From the NCBI GenBank assembly GCA_030429495.1, contig JAUIFH010000004.1:290372-354371 (forward strand): a DNA stretch of 64,000 nucleotides, given 5' to 3'. A model generated the notes under the pieces. It was not told where the DNA came from and did no database searches. It saw only the letters and a program-made list of their open reading frames with translations. Both the position numbers and the translations under genes were made by a program. This document shows, one piece after another, positions 8,394 to 16,516 of the stretch. Source of the DNA: Alphaproteobacteria bacterium (GTDB lineage Bacteria > Pseudomonadota > Alphaproteobacteria > Rhodobacterales > Rhodobacteraceae). Positions within the stretch are counted from its first letter, which is position 1; each line of letters opens with the position of its first letter.

Positions 8394-9839
8394 TTATTCG
8401 TCGTCGGGGGAAGCCTGCATCAGGACGCCCGGCGCGAACAGATCCATCGGGTCGAGCGCCCTCTTGATCTGGCGCATCGTATTCCATTCGGTCGGGGGCA
8501 AGCGCCGCGCGAGTTCGGGCGCAAGCTTGCGGCCGATCCCGTGTTCGGCACTGAACGATCCGCCGATGCTTTCCGAAAGGTCATGTATGGCTTCCTGAAG
8601 CCGCGCGACCGAGTTGTCGAGTGAAACACGGTCGGGCAGCGCGCCATGTGGGATCATCGCGATGACATGGACGTTTCCGTCGCCCAGATGACAGACATAG
8701 AGCGGTTCCGCTATCGGCATGAGCTGTTCAATCAGGGCCGTTGCCCCGGCGATAAATTCGGGAACGCGCGAGACGCGCACGGCGATGTCGAAGACGACCC
8801 CGTGCCCCTCTTTCTTGTTCGCTTCGGAAAGTGAATGCCGGACGGCCCAGAGGTCCGCAGCCTGCTGCACGGTTGCCGGGATCACGGCGTCGAGGATCAT
8901 CCCGTCCGACAGCGACCGTTCAAGGAAACCGGTCAACCTTTCGGACAGCCGCCCATCAGGGTCGGAGTTGCCGAGCTCGATCATCAGAATCCATTCCGGC
9001 AGCGGGTCAAACGGCGCGCGCAGGCCGGGGACATGCTTGAGGGCAAGGGCGACTTCGCCACCCGAGACGAGTTCGAAGGCGTGAATCGCGGTGTCGAAGC
9101 GCTTGCGCAAACGCCCGAACAGCGCGACGGCGGCTTCCGGGCTTTCCACGACACAGGCAGCATGGGCTTCGTCCCTGACCGCCGGAAACAGCTTGAGCGC
9201 AGCAGCCGTCACGAATCCGAGGCTTCCCTCGCCACCGATGAAAAGGTGCTTCCAGTCGTAGCCGCGGTTGTCCTTGCGAAGGCCGCTCAGGCGCCGCAGC
9301 ACGTTGCCGTCGGGCATCACGACCTCAAGACCAAGCACGAGGTCGCGCATCACCCCGTAGCGCACGGCGCCGGTCCCACCGGCATTGGTCGAGATCAGGC
9401 CGCCGATCTGCGCGGTTCCTTCTGAACCCAGACGCAGCGGGAACAGCCTCTCTTCCGACAACACCGCATCGTGCAGTGCGCTCAATGTAACGCCGGCTTC
9501 GACGACGGCGACGTCCCCGACCGCGTCGAGTTCGCGAATACGCCGCATCCGGCCGGCGGACAGCACGATACATCTGCGCTCTTCTTCCGGCGGAACGCCG
9601 CCGGCGCAAAGGCCCGTATTACCGCCCTGCGGATAGATCGTGATGCCCCGGTCGCGGCAGAACGTGACTACGCGCGACGCCTCGTCGGTCGTGGCCGGCA
9701 AGATCGCGGCAAGCGCGTTCCCCCGATGCCTGCCGCGCCAATCGGTCATGAATGGCGTGGCCTCCTTGTCCGTCCGTACGGCTTTCGGCCCGACCAGTTC
9801 GATCAGGTCGCGCAGGTCACTCGCGTCAGTTGTCAGCAT
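8394..9839 (-). CDS. FAD-linked D-2-hydroxyacid dehydrogenase (GlcD/D2HGDH-type)
   Basis: A 481-residue FAD-binding oxidoreductase. The N-terminal PCMH-type FAD domain shows AILPATTDEASRVVTFCRDR and ITIYPQGGNTGLCAGGVP, then LGSEGTAQIGGLISTNAGGT. The C-terminal domain carries YVCHLGDGNVHVIAM and SAEHGIGRK, the metal/substrate-binding histidines of the D-lactate/D-2-hydroxyglutarate dehydrogenase group. It should convert a D-2-hydroxy acid to a 2-oxo acid and pass electrons to a quinone or ETF-type acceptor. Its start overlaps the end of the DHDPS-family gene by 14 bases, so both act in one pathway. A paralog lies at 59725-61137. Confidence 0.88.
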   Translation of the reverse strand: MLTTDASDLRDLIELVGPKAVRTDKEATPFMTDWRGRHRGNALAAILPATTDEASRVVTFCRDRGITIYPQGGNTGLCAGGVPPEEERRCIVLSAGRMRRIRELDAVGDVAVVEAGVTLSALHDAVLSEERLFPLRLGSEGTAQIGGLISTNAGGTGAVRYGVMRDLVLGLEVVMPDGNVLRRLSGLRKDNRGYDWKHLFIGGEGSLGFVTAAALKLFPAVRDEAHAACVVESPEAAVALFGRLRKRFDTAIHAFELVSGGEVALALKHVPGLRAPFDPLPEWILMIELGNSDPDGRLSERLTGFLERSLSDGMILDAVIPATVQQAADLWAVRHSLSEANKKEGHGVVFDIAVRVSRVPEFIAGATALIEQLMPIAEPLYVCHLGDGNVHVIAMIPHGALPDRVSLDNSVARLQEAIHDLSESIGGSFSAEHGIGRKLAPELARRLPPTEWNTMRQIKRALDPMDLFAPGVLMQASPDDE

Positions 9840-10731
9840 CGCCCCATTCCGCCTGCATTGGTGCCAGAGCGTTTCTCAGTTTCTCTTCCGTCCCGGCGGA
9901 TGGCGGAACGAGCGGGAGCCGCGCGGCCCCTACCGGATAGCCGATCATCTCCATCGCGCGTTTCAGCGGGCCGGGGTTTGACTCGGCAAACACTGCATCG
10001 AGCAGCGGCTGGAACGCAAGCTGATGGCGAAGGGCCGACGCCGCGTCGGTCTTCGCAAGCTCGAAGAGATGCACCCAGTAGCGCGGGAACAGGTTGGCCG
10101 TCGCCAGGACGGCGCCGCAGGCGCCCATCTGGATATGCGTCGCGACCAAAGGCTCCTCACCGCCCATCATCGCGAAATCGTTGCCGACCATCCCGGCAAT
10201 GCGGGCGAAACGCGGAACATCGTAGTTGGAGAACTTGATCCCGATCGCGGTGCCGTCCTCGGCGAGGCTGGCGATTGTCTCGGGTGCAAGACTCACATTC
10301 GTCCTCACCGGAATTTCGTAGAGCACGATGGGCAGGTCGACGGTCTCGCGGAAGCGGCGGATATAGGCCGCAAGCCCCCTCTGATCCCCGATCGCATAGA
10401 ACGGAGTCAGAAGCATGATCGCATCTGCGCCCGCCGCCTTGAAGTCGTGGCCGGCGGCAGCGGCCTCGGCAAAACCCGGCGACAGAACACCGGCGACGAC
10501 CGGCCCCTTGCCTTCGGCGGCGCGCACCGTGTGCTCGACGGCTTTCCGCCGCTCCTGCGGGCTCATCGCCGTGTATTCACCGGTGCCGCCAAGCGGAACC
10601 ACGCCATGGGCGCCCCCGGCGAACATTCGGGCGACCAGGCTTTCCATTGCCGCGCCGTCCACAGCGCCGTCACCGTCGAACGGTGTCACGAGCGCCGGGT
10701 AGAGGTTGATCAAGTCCTTAGACGTTACCAT
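9826..10731 (-). CDS. Dihydrodipicolinate synthase/N-acetylneuraminate lyase family aldolase or dehydratase
   Basis: A 301-residue TIM-barrel class I aldolase of the DapA/NanA superfamily. It has YPALVTPFDGDGAVDG at the N-terminus, the PLGGTGEYTAMSPQER loop, the catalytic tyrosine Y138 in VLYEIPVRTNV and the Schiff-base lysine K166 in GIKFSNYD. The loop reads GGTGE rather than the GTTGE of true DapA, and the gene sits among hydroxyacid dehydrogenases and a TRAP transporter. A catabolic 2-oxo acid aldolase or dehydratase is therefore more likely than lysine biosynthesis. The exact substrate cannot be read from the sequence. Confidence 0.87.
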   Translation of the reverse strand: MVTSKDLINLYPALVTPFDGDGAVDGAAMESLVARMFAGGAHGVVPLGGTGEYTAMSPQERRKAVEHTVRAAEGKGPVVAGVLSPGFAEAAAAGHDFKAAGADAIMLLTPFYAIGDQRGLAAYIRRFRETVDLPIVLYEIPVRTNVSLAPETIASLAEDGTAIGIKFSNYDVPRFARIAGMVGNDFAMMGGEEPLVATHIQMGACGAVLATANLFPRYWVHLFELAKTDAASALRHQLAFQPLLDAVFAESNPGPLKRAMEMIGYPVGAARLPLVPPSAGTEEKLRNALAPMQAEWGDADN

Positions 10732-10752
10732 CCTTGGGTCCTTTCAGAATTC

Positions 10753-12057
10753 TCAGGGAACGAAGCCGAAGATCCGGGGCAGCGTCAGGGACAGCGCCGG
10801 GATGTAGGTTACAAGCATCAACACGATGAGCGATGACGCGAGGAAGGGAAGGCTCGCCACGACGATCCGGCCAAGCGGGGCACCGCTTACCGCGGAGCCC
10901 AGATAAAGGCCGAGCCCATAGGGTGGCGTCAGCAGGCCGATCATCACGTTCATCACCATGATGACGCCGAAGTGCACCGGATCGACGCCCATCTGCGCGA
11001 GAATCGGGGTGAAGAGCGGCGCGAAGAGAAGCAGCTGCACCGCATCGCCGATCCAGAGCCCGTTGATCAGGAAGAAGAGGTTGAGGCAAAGCAGCAGCAC
11101 CCAGAGGGGAAGGCCGACATCGCCGATGAAGGCCTGCAGGTCGGAAGGCACCCTTTCGTTCGCCATGATCCAGCTGATGATCGTGGCAAAGCCGACGATC
11201 AGGTAGATCGACGCGGTCGTGCGGGCCGAACGGTCAAGAATTTCCCAGAGCTTCGTCAAGCTGAGATTGCGGTAGGCGACAAGGCCGATCACCAGCGCAT
11301 AGGCGACAGCGACGGCGGCGGCTTCGGTCGCGGTGAACACGCCCGAAACAATGCCGCCGATGATGATGAGCGGCATGAACAGCGCCCAGAACGCCTCCAT
11401 CACGATGGCGAAAGCGACACGCATGTTGAGATTGGCGATCGGGTTCGCCGGAAACCCGCGGCGGCGGGCCATGATGAAGACCACGATCATCATGCCAAGG
11501 CCAAGCATCATGCCCGGGATCGCCCCGGCAAGGAAGAGGGCGGCGACCGAGGTGTTGGTGAGGCTCGAAAATATGATGAGCGGGATGCTCGGCGGGATTA
11601 TCGGCCCCTGGACGGCCGAGCAGACCGTGAGCGCGGCCGAAAAGTCGCGGTCATAACCGTCCTTCTTCATCATGTCGATTTCGACCGGTCCGAGTGCGGC
11701 GATATCTGCAAGCGCGGATCCGGAAACGCCACCGAAGAGCATGGAGCCGACGACGTTCACATAGGCGAGGCCGCCGCGCAGGCGCCCGACCAGCAGGCGC
11801 GAGAACGACAGCAGCCTCTCGGTCATGTTCGTTGCCGTCATGATCTCGCCCGCGATGATGAAAAGCGGGATCGACAGCCAGATGAAGACGTCCATGCCGG
11901 TGAAGAACTTATGCGCGAAGATCGAGAGCATCGTGTCCATCCCCGGCTTGACGAGGAAATAGGACAACGCGGCGAAACCGATCGCGAAGATCACGGGGCT
12001 GCCGAGAAGCAGCAGCAGGAACAGAAGGCCGATGATGGAAAGCAGTGCGACGCTCAT
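10753..12057 (-). CDS. dctM: TRAP transporter large permease (DctM)
   Basis: A 434-residue integral membrane protein starting MSVALLSIIGLLFLLLLLGS, with about a dozen hydrophobic segments and DctM motifs such as GEIMTATNMTERLLSFSR, FGGVSGSALADIAALGP and IIPPSIPLIIF. It is the large permease of a Na+-coupled tripartite carboxylate uptake system in the inner membrane. Its ATG shares a base with the dctQ stop (TAATG at 12055-12059), so translation is coupled. It is followed after 21 bases by the DHDPS-family gene. Confidence 0.95.
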   Translation of the reverse strand: MSVALLSIIGLLFLLLLLGSPVIFAIGFAALSYFLVKPGMDTMLSIFAHKFFTGMDVFIWLSIPLFIIAGEIMTATNMTERLLSFSRLLVGRLRGGLAYVNVVGSMLFGGVSGSALADIAALGPVEIDMMKKDGYDRDFSAALTVCSAVQGPIIPPSIPLIIFSSLTNTSVAALFLAGAIPGMMLGLGMMIVVFIMARRRGFPANPIANLNMRVAFAIVMEAFWALFMPLIIIGGIVSGVFTATEAAAVAVAYALVIGLVAYRNLSLTKLWEILDRSARTTASIYLIVGFATIISWIMANERVPSDLQAFIGDVGLPLWVLLLCLNLFFLINGLWIGDAVQLLLFAPLFTPILAQMGVDPVHFGVIMVMNVMIGLLTPPYGLGLYLGSAVSGAPLGRIVVASLPFLASSLIVLMLVTYIPALSLTLPRIFGFVP

Positions 12058-12563
12058 TACAGGGCCTCCCCGATATCGGCGGCGTGGATCTTGCCGGTGG
12101 AAATCTCGTCGATCACGCGCGCAAGCATCTGGATCAGCATGAGAAAGGCTCCGACAGGGATTGCCAGGTATGGCCAGAACCAGGAGATCTGCAGGGCAGT
12201 GGTCGTCCTGCGGTACGAGAACACCGCCTGATCCCATCCCTGCCAGACCAGGACGCAGAGCATGGCGCACAGCAGAAGCCTGAAGACGGCGTTGCGCCAG
12301 ACCAGCCAGGATTGCGGCCAGAGGTGATCGAGGAAATCGACGCGAACCAGTTGATCGTCGCGCACCAGCAGAGAGCCGGCGAGCATGACGATCCAGATCA
12401 TCAGGTAGCGGGCGGCCTCTTCCGGCCAGGGGAGGGAGTAGGAGAAGCCGTAGCGCAGGACAACCTGCACGACGAGCATCGCGACAACCGCCACAAGTAG
12501 AAGCCGTGCCACGAACGACGCGGCGAAAGCCAAGATGCGACTTAACGCGAGAATCGCGCGCAT
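12057..12563 (-). CDS. dctQ: TRAP transporter small permease (DctQ)
   Basis: A 168-residue protein with four hydrophobic segments. Characteristic DctQ elements are VVLRYGFSYSLPWPEEAARY and LMIWIVMLAGSLLVRDDQLVRVDF. I chose the ATG at 12563 (MRAILALSRILAF), which has a GGGGAGGAGA ribosome-binding site, over a longer frame that reads into the 3' end of dctP. It is the small membrane component of the TRAP transporter and is placed between the binding protein and the large permease as usual. Confidence 0.94.
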   Translation of the reverse strand: MRAILALSRILAFAASFVARLLLVAVVAMLVVQVVLRYGFSYSLPWPEEAARYLMIWIVMLAGSLLVRDDQLVRVDFLDHLWPQSWLVWRNAVFRLLLCAMLCVLVWQGWDQAVFSYRRTTTALQISWFWPYLAIPVGAFLMLIQMLARVIDEISTGKIHAADIGEAL

Positions 12564-12621
12564 GATTTCTCCTCCCCGATAGACTGAGGCCCGCGCGTGA
12601 AGGGCGCGGGCCCCGGATGGC

Positions 12622-13668
12622 TTAGCGTGCAGCCAGGTCCGCCTTGGCCTCGGCAATGGCGGCGTCCAGCTTGTCGAACCAGGACGCGTCCACGTTTTCC
12701 GCAAGGACGGCGCGCAGCGGTTCACGCGTGGCGTCGACGAACTGCTGGAACTCTTCCGCGGTCGGTTGGTAGATCTCCACGCCGGCATCCGCGATGGTGC
12801 GAAGGTCCTGCGATTCCTTGGCCTGGATGATGCCGAGCATCGCGAAGGTCGCCTGCCGCGCTGCGGACTTGAAGATCGCCTGATCCTCGGGGCTGAGCGA
12901 CTGGAAGTATTCCTCGTTGATCACGACCATCGGCATGTTCAGGAGGTGGTGGTCCAGCGTGTAGAACTTCTGAACTTCATGCAGGTTGGCGAGAAGCATC
13001 GTGTAGGGCGCGTTTTCCTGCCCGTCGACAACGCCGGTCTGAAGGGCGTTATAAAGCTCGCCCCACGCGATCGGCGTGGCCGATGCGCCAAGCGCCTTCA
13101 CGATTTCCAGGTGAACCGGGATCGGCTGCACGCGGATTTTCAGGCCTTCCATGTCGGCCGGCGATTTGATCGGGTGAACCGAGTTGGAAAAGTTCCGGAA
13201 GGCGGACGGAAGGTAGGCAAGGATGCGCATGCCGCTCTCGGCCGCAAGCGCATCGGACAGCTCCTGTCCGAACGGACCGTCAAGAACCATGCGGCCGACT
13301 TCCGTGCTGGGGAACGTGTAGGGCATCTCAAGGATCTGGATGTCGGGGAAGAAGCTCGCGAGGTGACCCGCGCTAAGCCCTGCGGACATCTGCACGACAC
13401 CGCGCGCGGTCTGCTCGGCGAGGGACTCGAGATCCCCGAGCTGTGCGTTCGGATAGACTTCCAGCGTCAGACGGCCGTTGCTTTCGCTTTGAAGCGCGCG
13501 TCCGAAGACTTCGGTAAACGTCCAGTACGGGTTCTGAAGCAGGTCGCCTTCACCCTCTGTATGGGCCAGTTTGACGATTTCCTGCGCGACGGCCGGGGCC
13601 GATGCTGTTGTCGCGGCGACGGCCATCGCGGCGATGAGCGCCTTCGCTGAAGTTCCAAAGAATGACAT
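12622..13668 (-). CDS. dctP: TRAP transporter periplasmic binding protein (DctP)
   Basis: A 348-residue protein with a signal peptide (cleavage probably after APAVAQ near residue 29) and a DctP-family solute-binding body. Landmarks are KLAHTEGEGDLLQNPYW, RLTLEVYPNAQLGDLESLAE, the ligand-carboxylate arginine region KIRVQPIPVHLEI and GVVDGQENAPYTM. It captures an organic acid in the periplasm for DctQM. The family does not fix the substrate, but the linked dehydrogenases suggest a 2-hydroxy or sugar acid. It lies 38 bases after the GntR regulator. Confidence 0.94.
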   Translation of the reverse strand: MSFFGTSAKALIAAMAVAATTASAPAVAQEIVKLAHTEGEGDLLQNPYWTFTEVFGRALQSESNGRLTLEVYPNAQLGDLESLAEQTARGVVQMSAGLSAGHLASFFPDIQILEMPYTFPSTEVGRMVLDGPFGQELSDALAAESGMRILAYLPSAFRNFSNSVHPIKSPADMEGLKIRVQPIPVHLEIVKALGASATPIAWGELYNALQTGVVDGQENAPYTMLLANLHEVQKFYTLDHHLLNMPMVVINEEYFQSLSPEDQAIFKSAARQATFAMLGIIQAKESQDLRTIADAGVEIYQPTAEEFQQFVDATREPLRAVLAENVDASWFDKLDAAIAEAKADLAAR

Positions 13669-13706
13669 TCATATTCCTCCTGTTGAGCGTCCTCTTGGGT
13701 TTGGTC

Positions 13707-14444
13707 TTAGAATTCTCCATTGTTGTCAGTGTCCTCTACCCGAACATCGTCGGTGAGGTTTTCGGACAGGTAGGCCATGAGCCGTTCCACCATGTCGGAA
13801 TGCAGCAGGTTGCTTTGCGCCTCCGCCCCTCCGCCATCGCCCTCCCGGATCAGGGTCGCGAGCGTGTCGAGCCGCTCGGCCCTGATTTCGGCGAAACGCG
13901 CGACGTCCATCTGGCCGCGCGGCCGGTATGCGAAGGCAAGGCGCAACATCCTTTGGCCCTGCAGGCGCAGCTTCTCGAAAATCTCCAGAAGATAGACGTT
14001 GTGCGCCCCCACCGCGACGGCATGGAACACCGCGTTCTCTGCCGCGGCTGCGCGCATCACCGTCTGGTAGTCGTAGATATCGATCTGCGACGCTTCCGAA
14101 CGGAACGCGGCCATTGCCGCGTCAATCTTGCTGATGTCCCGCGAAAGGCGTCGGCCCGCAGCCAGCCGGGCGAGCGAGCGGTGGATCAGGCTGGACGTTT
14201 CCAGATAGCGCGGCAGGTTCGGCAGGATGATCGGAATGACTCTGCCCCCGCGACGGGATTGGAACTCAACCAGTCCTTCGGCGGCAAGCCGGATCAACGC
14301 CTCGCGGATGGGCGTCCGGGAAACGCTGTAACGCTCGGCGAGCGCTTTTTCCTCAAGATTTGAACCCGGCGCGATGGCCAGCGAGAGGATGTCTTCGCGA
14401 AGGACGTCGCAGACGCTTGCCTCTCTCCGATCGGTTTCTTCCAT
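13707..14444 (-). CDS. GntR-family regulator with FCD domain (FadR type)
   Basis: About 245 residues from the ATG at 14444 (MEETDRREASVCDVLRE). The N-terminal winged helix-turn-helix reads LEEKALAERYSVSRTPIREA, LIRLAAEGLVEFQSRRGGRV. The all-helical C-terminal FCD effector domain contains ENAVFHAVAVGAHNVYLLEIF. It is the first gene of a co-directional catabolic operon (dctPQM, aldolase, two dehydrogenases) and most likely represses it until a pathway metabolite binds. Candidate GTATACAT operator repeats lie 27 bases upstream of the start. A longer frame starts inside that operator and is therefore less likely. Confidence 0.9.
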   Translation of the reverse strand: MEETDRREASVCDVLREDILSLAIAPGSNLEEKALAERYSVSRTPIREALIRLAAEGLVEFQSRRGGRVIPIILPNLPRYLETSSLIHRSLARLAAGRRLSRDISKIDAAMAAFRSEASQIDIYDYQTVMRAAAAENAVFHAVAVGAHNVYLLEIFEKLRLQGQRMLRLAFAYRPRGQMDVARFAEIRAERLDTLATLIREGDGGGAEAQSNLLHSDMVERLMAYLSENLTDDVRVEDTDNNGEF

Positions 14445-14470
14445 CGTCTCCCCCCTACGACGAACGGCCC

Positions 14471-14510
14471 ATGTATACATCATGTCGACCGGTATACATT
14501 GTGTATGCCG
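14471..14510 (-). promoter_or_regulatory. Candidate GntR operator: repeated GTATACAT
   Basis: ATGTATACAT (14471-14480, a perfect 10-bp palindrome) is followed by GGTATACATT (14491-14500) and GTGTATGCC. The octamer GTATACAT occurs at 14473-14480 and 14492-14499, 19 bases apart (nearly two helical turns). It lies just upstream of the GntR gene and the operon it heads, consistent with autoregulation. No experimental support is implied. Confidence 0.6.
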
Positions 14511-14751
14511 TGCGAATTCAACCTGTCAATAGTTTTCGCCGGACGCCTCATTCGGGCGGCAGGATCGCCAAACCGCACCCCCTGCACACCCGTCTGCACA
14601 AGCGGGCAACGAGCCCTATAACTGACTGTTCTGAAATGAAGTTGCCGCGTCAGAAGGCGCTGGCAAGCACTCAACGGCAACGATGGACGGACGACGGCAG
14701 CGATGATTTCTGCGATGAGAATCCGGACAGACGTCGGAGACTAGGCATGGG
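14511..14751. other. Intergenic region between the nir operon end and the GntR operon
   Basis: About 240 bases with no supportable gene. It probably holds the promoter of the GntR-led operon (minus strand, just right of the GTATACAT repeats) and the 3' end of the nir transcript. I see no clear terminator hairpin. Confidence 0.4.
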
Positions 14752-15015
14752 CTATGCCCGCTCTTCCGCCTCGCGGATCAGGCGGTGAAGCCAGCGGGCA
14801 GCGGCCCAGGTGGCAGGGAAGGACAGCGGCATTGCCCAGAGCAACGCATCGAGCGGTGCGATGGCGTCGAACCAGCCGGCCGAGCGGAAGATCAGCCCCA
14901 GAAGGAACAGGTTGATCGCCACGGCACCGGCGACGAAGGGCCAGAGGATCGCGCCCAGCTTCCACAGGTTCTCAGTGGCTGGTGCCGTCTTCGAAGGTGA
15001 TCTTGTTCCAGACAT
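14752..15015 (-). CDS. Small two-helix membrane protein at the end of the nir operon
   Basis: A predicted 87-residue protein. Two hydrophobic segments (LGAILWPFVAGAVAINLFLLG and ALLWAMPLSFPATWAAARWL) are followed by a basic/acidic tail RLIREAEERA. The ATG at 15015 has a GGGAAG ribosome-binding site and overlaps the nirN end by 44 bases. The hydrophobic part starts about 20 codons later, so a non-ATG start near the nirN stop is also possible. I believe similar short membrane proteins occur next to nirN in other Rhodobacteraceae, but I cannot name a function. Possible roles are assembly of NirS or heme d1 handling. Confidence 0.65.
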   Translation of the reverse strand: MSGTRSPSKTAPATENLWKLGAILWPFVAGAVAINLFLLGLIFRSAGWFDAIAPLDALLWAMPLSFPATWAAARWLHRLIREAEERA

Positions 15016-16516
15016 TGTACTTCCCGGACGGCTTGACCATTGGCAGCCGCTTGACCTCATCGAACGTCTCGGCATCAAAGACGATGACGGCACCGTCCTG
15101 ATCCCAGACCGAAACCAGCGCGTTGCGCCCGTCCCGCGTGAATTCCGTGTGGGCGACGGTCTTTCCGGGCTCGGGTGTCAGCACCTTGACCACTTCCAGC
15201 GTCGCCTTGTCGATGATGTGCATCTGTCCCTTGTTCGGACCGGTGAAGACATCGGCCCAGAAATACGGCGTTCCGTCATGCGAGCGCAGGAAGAAGCCGG
15301 GGCCGGATGTCGCGATGGTCGCGACAAGGCGCCAGTCCTTCATGTCGATAACGCTGATGCGGCCCTCGTTCAGATGCGGCACCGCCATCACGCGATGGCC
15401 GTTCCGCATCCAACTGATGCCGGAGCCGAGATGCGGCATCCCCGGCAGGGGAAGGGCCGCGATCTCGCGTCCGACAGCGAGGTTGACGACCACGCCCGTC
15501 TCGCCAGCGCGGTTGGCGCCGATCAGGTTCCGGTAGTCGGGGTCGAAGAAGAAGTCGTCGAGCGGCGCGGACACATCGATCCGGCGGCGAGCGAACAGCC
15601 CCGATTCCGAGGCGAGGGCTTCCTCCATCCCCGCCTCATGGCTGTGGACGAAACCGTCATGGTAAGGGCCGGCGTCGGGATCGGTCGCCACCTCCCAGAT
15701 TTCCGGGACGTCCTTCAGGGCAAGGATGAACGACTTGCGGTTGGGCGCCTGATAGACCGCCGAAACCCGGCTGGGCACGCCCGTGCGCCCCTCGACGACG
15801 ATCACCCTGGCAACCGTAAGGTCGTCGGTCGAGAGGATCGTCAGCGTCGTGGGAAGATAGTTCGCGACGGCAAGCCATTTGCCGTCATGGCTCATCGCGA
15901 TGTTGCGGCTGTTGAGTCCGGCGCGCACGCGGCCCACCTCGTGCAGCGACCAGATATCGTATTTCTGCACCCAGCCATCGCGCGACATGACGAACACATA
16001 GCGCCCGTCGGGCGAGAATTTCGGCCCACCGTGAACGGCGAAGGGTGTTTCGAACCGGTCGAGCACGTCGAACGTGTCGCCGTCGAGGACCGAGATATGG
16101 CTATCACCGGTCTCGACGACCAGCGTGATGTTCATCGGATCGGCGGTGAAGACCGGCGTCGTGGCGGGGGAATAGCCGGCGCTCAGCGCGCGGCTTTCGG
16201 CGATGTCCGCCTCCGACCAGTCCGGGCTTTCGGGAAGCGGCGCGGAAACATATTCCGCGACGGCCGCGATTTCCTCGGGCGTCAGCGTTGCCCCGAATGC
16301 GGGCATCTGCGTCATCACGCGGCCGCCGGTGATGACCGCTTCAAGCGACTCGCCGCGAAGGCGACCGAGGCTTTCGGGGATCAGTGCAGGCCCGGTGCCA
16401 CCCAGCCGCGTATCTGCATGGCAGGAGGAGCAGAGATCGGCATAGATCGCCGCGCCATCCGGGCCGGCCGCCGCCATCGTCGCGAAAAGGCTAAACGAAG
16501 CGATGAGCCGGATCAT
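14972..16516 (-). CDS. nirN: NirN, periplasmic dihydro-heme d1 dehydrogenase (cytochrome c + d1-binding propeller)
   Basis: A 514-residue NirS paralog. After a signal peptide ([17 protein letters not shown]) comes a cytochrome c domain with CSSCH (C29, C32, H33) and then the eight-bladed d1-binding propeller ([20 protein letters not shown] through [17 protein letters not shown]). NirN performs the last step of heme d1 synthesis in the periplasm, oxidising dihydro-heme d1 at the propionate side chain before transfer to NirS. It is shorter than NirS and lacks the RYEPS-like distal-ligand segment. It overlaps the nirJ end by 26 bases. Confidence 0.92.
   Translation of the reverse strand: MIRLIASFSLFATMAAAGPDGAAIYADLCSSCHADTRLGGTGPALIPESLGRLRGESLEAVITGGRVMTQMPAFGATLTPEEIAAVAEYVSAPLPESPDWSEADIAESRALSAGYSPATTPVFTADPMNITLVVETGDSHISVLDGDTFDVLDRFETPFAVHGGPKFSPDGRYVFVMSRDGWVQKYDIWSLHEVGRVRAGLNSRNIAMSHDGKWLAVANYLPTTLTILSTDDLTVARVIVVEGRTGVPSRVSAVYQAPNRKSFILALKDVPEIWEVATDPDAGPYHDGFVHSHEAGMEEALASESGLFARRRIDVSAPLDDFFFDPDYRNLIGANRAGETGVVVNLAVGREIAALPLPGMPHLGSGISWMRNGHRVMAVPHLNEGRISVIDMKDWRLVATIATSGPGFFLRSHDGTPYFWADVFTGPNKGQMHIIDKATLEVVKVLTPEPGKTVAHTEFTRDGRNALVSVWDQDGAVIVFDAETFDEVKRLPMVKPSGKYNVWNKITFEDGTSH

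Noticed and set aside
9826..10731. Calling the DHDPS-family enzyme DapA (lysine biosynthesis)
   Set aside because: The GTTGE loop of DapA is replaced by GGTGE, and the gene is embedded in a TRAP/hydroxyacid catabolic operon.
10972..12231. 419-codon plus-strand frame, extremely rich in Asp, Glu, Arg and His
   Set aside because: Mirror image of the hydrophobic DctM sequence. The composition is the expected antisense of membrane helices.
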